Positions 38,504-43,382 of a stretch of DNA of 43,382 nt are shown here, in pieces. How positions within the stretch are numbered: position 1 is the first letter of the stretch; every line of letters starts with the position of its first letter. The translations under genes were made by a program, and so were the position numbers. The DNA comes from a bacterium (GTDB lineage Bacteria > UBP6 > UBA1177), in contig JAGCNV010000106.1 in assembly GCA_017645765.1 (NCBI GenBank), positions 71,301 to 114,682 of the forward strand, given 5' to 3'. The notes beneath the pieces are model-generated. The model was not told the DNA's origin. It searched no databases and was given only the letters and a program-made list of their open reading frames with translations.

Positions 38504-39676
38504 TTATTTTATTTCAGTTTCCCAAGGATGCTGTCTCATATACCTGATAACATTCGTAAGGACACGTTTTCTTGCCGCAATCGTCTGATTTTTCTTATAT
38601 TCTTCGTGGTTCGCGCGCCCTGAGCGGCTTTCGATGAAGCTCTCCTCGTCTAAGATCTGCACTTCAAAAGGGAAGAAAAAGCGGTAAGTCGGTTTCGCCG
38701 GATTTATAGGGTCTTCCATAGTTATCAGAAGCCGGCTCGTAAGCTGGATCGAAGAGTACGAAGTCGAAGAATAAAGGTTCGTCTCCTCAATGTTTCTCTT
38801 GGTGATCTCCTCCTTTTCCTCCGGCGGAATTTCGAGGTATTTTTCAAGGAAGTCTGCAACGTCTTCCTGTGACCACGACGAAAGATCGTACGATTTCAGT
38901 TCTTCGACACCCTCAATAAAACGCGGGATGTTGACAACGTTGTTTTTTGTCCTGCTCGGCTTGATGTTGGCGAACGAAATTACATGGTTCGTCGCGAAAT
39001 ACCTGAGCACAAGGATGATATCGAGCTTTGTGTAGGTCACGATCCGCACTCCGACGCGGTCGAAAATATCTGCCGTGACATTCTCCTTTTTGTGGAGAAG
39101 TTTCAGTATCAGGCTGTCACGCGACTTGTCGTTTTTTATCTCGAAAAGTTTTAGTCTGATCGCGTCATCGCCTGTTCCCAGAAAGTATCCTCCGGCAGAA
39201 TTGCCGTTCAAGTGTGCACTGAACCTTTTGTAGATCTGGTTTCTGATGCCCGGCATAAAACTTTTCGCGAGGTCGTTTTCGACATGTGTGATCGTATGTG
39301 CCACCCTCAGAATCGCACAGGCCCAGGCCTGCTCAAGCGTTTTCTCCTTTTCCGAAGCCATGATGAGAAGGCTCACAATATCGTCGTTGCAGAGAATGTC
39401 AGGCGGAATCACTAAAGTTTCGCTTTTTCCTTCGGGATCTTCAAGAAGATAGCTCTGAATGAATGTTTTCGCCTCGCTCAGAATCGCAGAAACGGTTTCC
39501 GCAATTTTAGGATCAGTTATGTCGTAACCGTAATTTTTGATGAAAACAAGTCCCGATTCCCTGTCGTGGACGTTGAGCCTTTCAATGTCGATGAAACTTT
39601 TCTGAGAAAAAATCGCGTCAAAAAGTTCAAAAGGGAATTTCAGGAAATTTTTTTCGAGTTTGTTTTTAAGTTCCAT
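38504..39676 (-). CDS. TIGR04552-like conserved protein (possible RelA/SpoT-like fold)
   Basis: The 390-residue protein matches my memory of the TIGR04552 family of deltaproteobacteria: SFIDIERLNVHDRESGLVFI (about 27-46), WACAILRVAHTITHVENDL, then RDSLILKLLHKKENVTADIF, DRVGVRIVT (about 206-214) and FANIKPSRTKN. The DRVGVRIVT stretch resembles the core of RelA/SpoT nucleotidyltransferases, so a nucleotide-linked activity is possible but unproven. The helical segment with HTITHVEND could hold a metal. It has no signal peptide. Between glycogen enzymes and trxA, its job could be regulatory. ATG 39676 is preceded only by weak TAAGATATGG. Confidence 0.72.
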   Translation of the reverse strand: MELKNKLEKNFLKFPFELFDAIFSQKSFIDIERLNVHDRESGLVFIKNYGYDITDPKIAETVSAILSEAKTFIQSYLLEDPEGKSETLVIPPDILCNDDIVSLLIMASEKEKTLEQAWACAILRVAHTITHVENDLAKSFMPGIRNQIYKRFSAHLNGNSAGGYFLGTGDDAIRLKLFEIKNDKSRDSLILKLLHKKENVTADIFDRVGVRIVTYTKLDIILVLRYFATNHVISFANIKPSRTKNNVVNIPRFIEGVEELKSYDLSSWSQEDVADFLEKYLEIPPEEKEEITKRNIEETNLYSSTSYSSIQLTSRLLITMEDPINPAKPTYRFFFPFEVQILDEESFIESRSGRANHEEYKKNQTIAARKRVLTNVIRYMRQHPWETEIK

Positions 39677-39683
39677 ATCTTAC

Positions 39684-41858
39684 CTACACATCCCACAGTT
39701 TGAAAAGAGCTGCTTCGTCGGGAACAGTCACTTCGATCGAGCCGTTTCCGGGAATTCTTTCGAGTTCGATCCCTTCAAAAGAGAGGATTTTGAAGTAGAT
39801 TCTCACTTTTTCACCCGGTTTAAGACCGATTTTCTTTGCATAAAGCGTAAACTCCATAACTTCGTCGAAAGCGGCTTCTCCGGCGCCCGCGATGTCGGAA
39901 ACTCTGCCGGTTTCGTTGCTGCTGTGGATCAGGAACGGCGTTTTTTCGATCCTCACCATCGGAAGGGCGAAATCTATGCTTTTGTGATCCATAACAAAGC
40001 CTTTGATGAAGTATTTTTTGTGCTCGTAAAAGTGCATCGGGTTTGTCAGTTCGATCCTGAAAAAGAGCATGTCGCGGTTGAAGCCGTAAAGGATTTTGTC
40101 AACGAGTTTGATCGAATTGTACATCGCGCCGCCCGCTTTCTGCGCATTTTCGAAGCGCCCTGCACCAGCCCATTCATAATAACCGTTGCTGTGACCAGAA
40201 ATTATAGGATTTATCTCGCCTGTCGGTTCGACGATGAGACTGCTGCTAAGCTCTGACGAAATCGGAATGTCGAGAAATGTCGGATAGTTCATGCCGAGCA
40301 GATTGTAGACACGGCGCAGATGACGCCTGAAAAGACGGTCGAAAAGCCAGTCGTTTTCAGTCGAGAACTGCGGACCGTACCACCAGAACCAGTCGCTTCC
40401 TTCAGCTCTGTAAAGGCAGCGCATGATTTCGGAATGGATCTGCGGCTCGACAATGTGATTCTGGCTGTATTTCGCGTAAAAATCGCGGACCCGCTTGAGG
40501 TAGCCCCACGCGGCGTTGTCTTCGTCGTTCCCGATCCAGATTTCGTAATTCCCGTTTATCCATGAGCCTGACCACAAGTCGCTGATGACCGGATATCTGC
40601 CGGTTCCGCGAGCGATTATGTCGGAATAAACCGTAGTTTTGATGCCGTTGTCGCTGCTAAGACGCGTGAAAAGTTCTTTCAAAAAGTGCTCGCCGTTGTC
40701 GGGATATGATTCCCACGCGTTTTCGCCGTCCATAATGACCGAAACGACCGGTTCAGAGCCGTTTGACGGGAAGTTTGCCGCCGCATTTTTCACATAGTTC
40801 ACAAAAATATCGGCAGCCTGCTCCGGTTTCATCTGCGAAAAGGAAAATCCGAGAAGATCAGACAAATATTTATCTCTGAAAAATATCGCAACATCCTGAT
40901 TTTTTTCACTTTTCAAAAGATAAGGCGTGTAAAGCACCTGAGATTTGTCGCTGCGGCCGATGGATTTCAGAAGAATAGTTTCATCAGTCGTCATCCATTT
41001 TACCGAAGAATTAGCAGCGGCATCAATTATTTCCGGCGCAACCGAGCCTTCAGCAGGCCACATTCCGTTCAGAGTGCGTCCCCAGACCTCTTCGCTGTAA
41101 CGCTTTCCCTCTTCCATGTGCCATTTTGCGTCTTCGGGATAGGAATACCGCGGCGGAAGCGGTAGTGTTGTGCTTCTTTTCGCGATGTCGCTGTCGTAAA
41201 CGAGCGGAAAAATCGGGTGATAGAAGGGCGTAAACGAAATTTCGATAACGCCTTCACCGGCAAGACGTCTGTAAAGCGGGATTATGCTGCGCAGAACTTT
41301 GCGCTGGATTTCAAGAAGATCTTCCTTGTCCCTTTTTGTAAAGCCGCAGTCCTTGCGTTCGAGCTCGGCAAGACGCTCAAACTCCGCTTTTGCCGTAAAA
41401 CCGAACCATTTTAAGTTGAAAAGAACCTGCAAATCGAGGATCTCGTCATCGGAAAAAAGGCGTGCCGTCTCGTTCCATCCGAGCTTCTTTTCATAGCGCA
41501 GCCGCTTGTTCAAAAGCTCGTTGTAACGCGGCGAAGTCCTTACCAGACGGTCCCAGTTTATCATGAAAAAATTCTTTATGACGAACGCTTTCTGTTCTTC
41601 CTTCATCTCTGACGGATCAGCGATCGTGTGTTCGAGCCATGCATCGGTCACATTGTTTTCGGCGTAGTCTTTAAGCTGCTCGATAAGCGACGGAACAACG
41701 TTCACAACACCTTTGACACCATATTTTTTCATTGCAGAAGGAATGTCGTAATAGCCTTTCAGCGCGTGGAGACGGACCCACGGCATGAGGTAAGTGTTTC
41801 TGATGCAGTCTTTGTAGTAAGGCTGGTGCATGTGCCACAAAAAAACGAGTTCGGTCAT
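39684..41858 (-). CDS. Glycoside hydrolase family 57 enzyme
   Basis: The 724-residue protein has GH57 motifs in order: HMHQP (9-13), GVIEIS (about 203), MWPAEG with the probable nucleophile Glu270, and IMDGENAWESY with the probable acid/base Asp377. The layout fits the amylase/amylopullulanase-like or glucanotransferase branch of GH57. These enzymes cut or rearrange alpha-glucans without a classical GH13 fold. The C-terminal ~250 residues form a beta-rich domain of the kind seen in this branch. No signal peptide is present, so it works on intracellular glycogen. It starts 3 bp after glgC ends, indicating co-expression. The exact reaction is not determined. Confidence 0.9.
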   Translation of the reverse strand: MTELVFLWHMHQPYYKDCIRNTYLMPWVRLHALKGYYDIPSAMKKYGVKGVVNVVPSLIEQLKDYAENNVTDAWLEHTIADPSEMKEEQKAFVIKNFFMINWDRLVRTSPRYNELLNKRLRYEKKLGWNETARLFSDDEILDLQVLFNLKWFGFTAKAEFERLAELERKDCGFTKRDKEDLLEIQRKVLRSIIPLYRRLAGEGVIEISFTPFYHPIFPLVYDSDIAKRSTTLPLPPRYSYPEDAKWHMEEGKRYSEEVWGRTLNGMWPAEGSVAPEIIDAAANSSVKWMTTDETILLKSIGRSDKSQVLYTPYLLKSEKNQDVAIFFRDKYLSDLLGFSFSQMKPEQAADIFVNYVKNAAANFPSNGSEPVVSVIMDGENAWESYPDNGEHFLKELFTRLSSDNGIKTTVYSDIIARGTGRYPVISDLWSGSWINGNYEIWIGNDEDNAAWGYLKRVRDFYAKYSQNHIVEPQIHSEIMRCLYRAEGSDWFWWYGPQFSTENDWLFDRLFRRHLRRVYNLLGMNYPTFLDIPISSELSSSLIVEPTGEINPIISGHSNGYYEWAGAGRFENAQKAGGAMYNSIKLVDKILYGFNRDMLFFRIELTNPMHFYEHKKYFIKGFVMDHKSIDFALPMVRIEKTPFLIHSSNETGRVSDIAGAGEAAFDEVMEFTLYAKKIGLKPGEKVRIYFKILSFEGIELERIPGNGSIEVTVPDEAALFKLWDV

Positions 41859-41861
41859 GGA

Positions 41862-43112
41862 CTATCTGTCCTCCTGGAAATTGTAACCTTTTGGAACAAC
41901 AACTATTCCGTCTTCAGTAACGGTAAAGCCGCGCTCTGCATCCTTCTTGAGGTCGAAACCGATCTTCGTGTCAGGCGGAATGACGACGTTTTTATCAACG
42001 ATGACGTTTTTAAGCTCGCAGTAACGCCCGATTTTGACGTTGTTGAGAATTACGCACTGGTCAAGTTTGCTGTAACTGTTGACTCTGACACCGGGCGAAA
42101 GAACGGAACGGTTCACGCTGCCGCCGCTGATGATGCAGCCTTCCGAAACAAGCGAATCGGTCGCAATTCCCAGCCTTTTGTGCTCCTTGTCGGCAAAAAC
42201 GAACTTCGCCGGCGGCATATTGACTTCCGGAAAACCGAAAATCGGCCAGTGGCGGTTATAGAGATTGATCGCCGGAGAGACCGAAACCAGGTCCATGTGG
42301 GCTTCGAAGTAGCTTTTTATCGTTCCGACATCGCGCCAGTAAGGCTTTTCATACTCGTTTTCGTCCGGCATATAAATCGTGTTTTTGAGGAAATCGTAGA
42401 CATAAACCCGTTTGTAGGGATAAAGTGCCGGAATGACATTTTTGCCGAAATCGTGCTCGCTCATCGGATCTTTGGCATCGTTCGTGACGGCGTTCACGAG
42501 AACATCACGCGAAAAAAGATAATTTCCCATGCTGACAAGGGCATAATCGGGTTTCCCGGGAATCGGCTTCGGATTTTTCGGCTTCTCTTCAAAACCTATC
42601 ATACGGTAATCCTCGTCGATCTCGATAACACCGAAAGCACTCGCCTCTTTGATCGGAACAGGCAGAGCAGCAATCGTCATGTCGGCGTTTTTGATGTTGT
42701 GGTATGTGTACATCTGCGAAATATCCATCTTGTAAATGTGGTCGCCGCTGAAAACAAATACATTTTTCGGAGATTCGTCGCGGACAAGGTTGAGGTTCTG
42801 ATAAATCGCGTCGGCACTGCCCAGATACCAGTTGTCGCCGGTACGCATCTGTGCCGGAACAGAGTCGACATACTGGTTGAAGCGAGGTGACAGCCCCCAG
42901 TTTCTCGAAATGTGCTGGATCAGAGAATCGCTCATGAACTGCGTCAGGACCTTGATCTGCATAAAACCCGAATTGACGAAGTTGCTCAGAACAAAGTCGA
43001 TGATACGGTAGGAACCGCCGAACGGAACCGCCGGTTTCGCCCTGTCAGAAGTAAGCGGAGCGAGCCTTTTGCCCTGACCGCCGGCGAGGATCATTACAAG
43101 TGCCTTTGACAT
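41862..43112 (-). CDS. glgC: Glucose-1-phosphate adenylyltransferase
   Basis: GlgC makes ADP-glucose from glucose-1-phosphate and ATP, the committed step of bacterial glycogen synthesis. The 416-residue length is standard. The nucleotide motif is LAGGQGKRLAPLTSDRAKPAVPFGG, near-perfect, then NSGFMQIKVLTQ, the YLGSADAIYQNL region, FSGDHIYKMD, and FEEKPKNP. The C-terminal beta-helix (SVLSPGVRVNSYSKLDQCVILNNVKIGRYCELKN) is intact. ATG 43112 follows GGAGGAAGAA. It leads a five-gene minus-strand run with gaps of 3, 7, 14 and 9 bp. Glycogen synthase and branching enzyme are not in the window. Confidence 0.96.
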   Translation of the reverse strand: MSKALVMILAGGQGKRLAPLTSDRAKPAVPFGGSYRIIDFVLSNFVNSGFMQIKVLTQFMSDSLIQHISRNWGLSPRFNQYVDSVPAQMRTGDNWYLGSADAIYQNLNLVRDESPKNVFVFSGDHIYKMDISQMYTYHNIKNADMTIAALPVPIKEASAFGVIEIDEDYRMIGFEEKPKNPKPIPGKPDYALVSMGNYLFSRDVLVNAVTNDAKDPMSEHDFGKNVIPALYPYKRVYVYDFLKNTIYMPDENEYEKPYWRDVGTIKSYFEAHMDLVSVSPAINLYNRHWPIFGFPEVNMPPAKFVFADKEHKRLGIATDSLVSEGCIISGGSVNRSVLSPGVRVNSYSKLDQCVILNNVKIGRYCELKNVIVDKNVVIPPDTKIGFDLKKDAERGFTVTEDGIVVVPKGYNFQEDR

Positions 43113-43165
43113 TTCTTCCTCCGATTTATCTGGTTAAAATCAGTAAAACGCCCAAAAAACAAAGT

Positions 43166-43193
43166 ATTATACTTAAATTTTTAGAAATTTCGA
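43166..43193 (-). promoter_or_regulatory. Probable promoter of glgC operon
   Basis: On the minus strand TCGAAA (43193-43188) and a perfect TATAAT (43171-43166) have a 16-bp spacer, about 50 bases before the glgC start codon. Confidence 0.6.
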
Positions 43194-43290
43194 CCTTTTG
43201 CGGAATTTATTTTTTTGCAGTTCAAAACCCTATTTTCAAAATCCTCCTTTCAGCCGCTTCCAGACTCTGCTGAAAGAGTAAAGAAAAAAC

Positions 43291-43318
43291 TTGCCTTTTC
43301 ATTTTGCTCCCATATCAT
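43291..43318 (+). promoter_or_regulatory. Probable promoter for gene entering at window end
   Basis: TTGCCT (43291-43296) and TATCAT (43313-43318) have a 16-bp spacer, divergent from glgC. The 43200-43290 stretch holds no gene I can support. Confidence 0.4.
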
Positions 43319-43350
43319 AGCGCGCGTTTGATTTTTTGAGAGGATTTGTT

Positions 43351-43382
43351 TTGTTAATAGAGAATAAATTTTTCACGAATCA
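43351..43382 (+). CDS. Possible start of a gene cut by the window end
   Basis: TTG 43351 lies 6 bases after AGGA (43341-43344) and opens a frame reading MLIENKFFTN to the edge. The upstream promoter-like pair at 43291-43318 supports a real start. Only ten residues are visible, so the call is weak. Confidence 0.3.
   Translation, partial: MLIENKFFTN

Noticed and set aside
41628-42890. 420-codon frame on the plus strand across the glgC-GH57 junction
   Set aside because: Antisense shadow of two strongly recognised enzymes; Val/Asp/Arg-biased composition and no ribosome-binding site.

Overview
The window looks like chromosome from a Gram-negative bacterium. It has nine lipoproteins with a clean signal peptide plus lipobox, a PNPase/S15 locus, glycogen genes, c-di-GMP and sigma-54 signalling proteins, and moderate GC. 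The lipoprotein style is an SCGGG-type lipobox, then a long Asp/Asn/Ser/Thr/Glu/Pro-rich tether, then a globular domain. Together with a 390-residue protein resembling the TIGR04552 family, this suggests an uncultured deltaproteobacterial/Myxococcota-like lineage. That placement comes from memory of family distributions and is low confidence. No phage, insertion sequence, CRISPR array or rRNA operon is visible.

Layout. 1-1004: 3' part of a sugar-nucleotidyltransferase. 1030-2467: strong promoter, cobalamin riboswitch and a tethered lipoprotein. 2607-3917: rsmB. 3969-5552: an AT-rich lipoprotein gene bounded by inverted repeats. 5558-6385 (minus): a RhuM/PLD-like fusion. 6634-9738: rpe, nadC and a VWA-like lipoprotein. 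9774-10715 (minus): a lone MoxR ATPase. 10893-13844: arylsulfotransferase-like lipoprotein, secreted helical protein and duplicated Cys-rich lipoprotein. 14010-18468: rpsO, pnp, dut, tRNA-fMet and malic enzyme. 18594-23672: Mrp ATPase, a ZnuA-like lipoprotein carrying a huge Cys/Gly/Lys-rich insert, a lipoprotein, and an AMIN-helix-AMIN protein. 23792-31716: slyD, MFS transporter, NtrC-type regulator and twin GT-C-like membrane proteins. 31828-37532: PilZ protein, nadB and twin serine-hydrolase lipoproteins. 37623-43112 (minus): a compact run of glgC, GH57 enzyme, TIGR04552-like protein, secreted protein and trxA. A new gene may begin at 43351.

How the genes fit together. NAD synthesis (nadB, nadC), translation and RNA turnover (rpsO, pnp, rsmB, tRNA-fMet), carbon storage (glgC, GH57) and malate metabolism form the housekeeping layer. 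The accessory layer is the cell surface: B12-regulated, metal-binding, sulfotransferase-like and beta-lactamase-fold lipoproteins. The most unusual objects are the ZnuA-like protein with about 70 cysteines in its metal loop, the riboswitch-controlled lipoprotein, the inverted-repeat-bounded lipoprotein cassette, and a set of recognisable promoters that nearly all use a 16-bp spacer.
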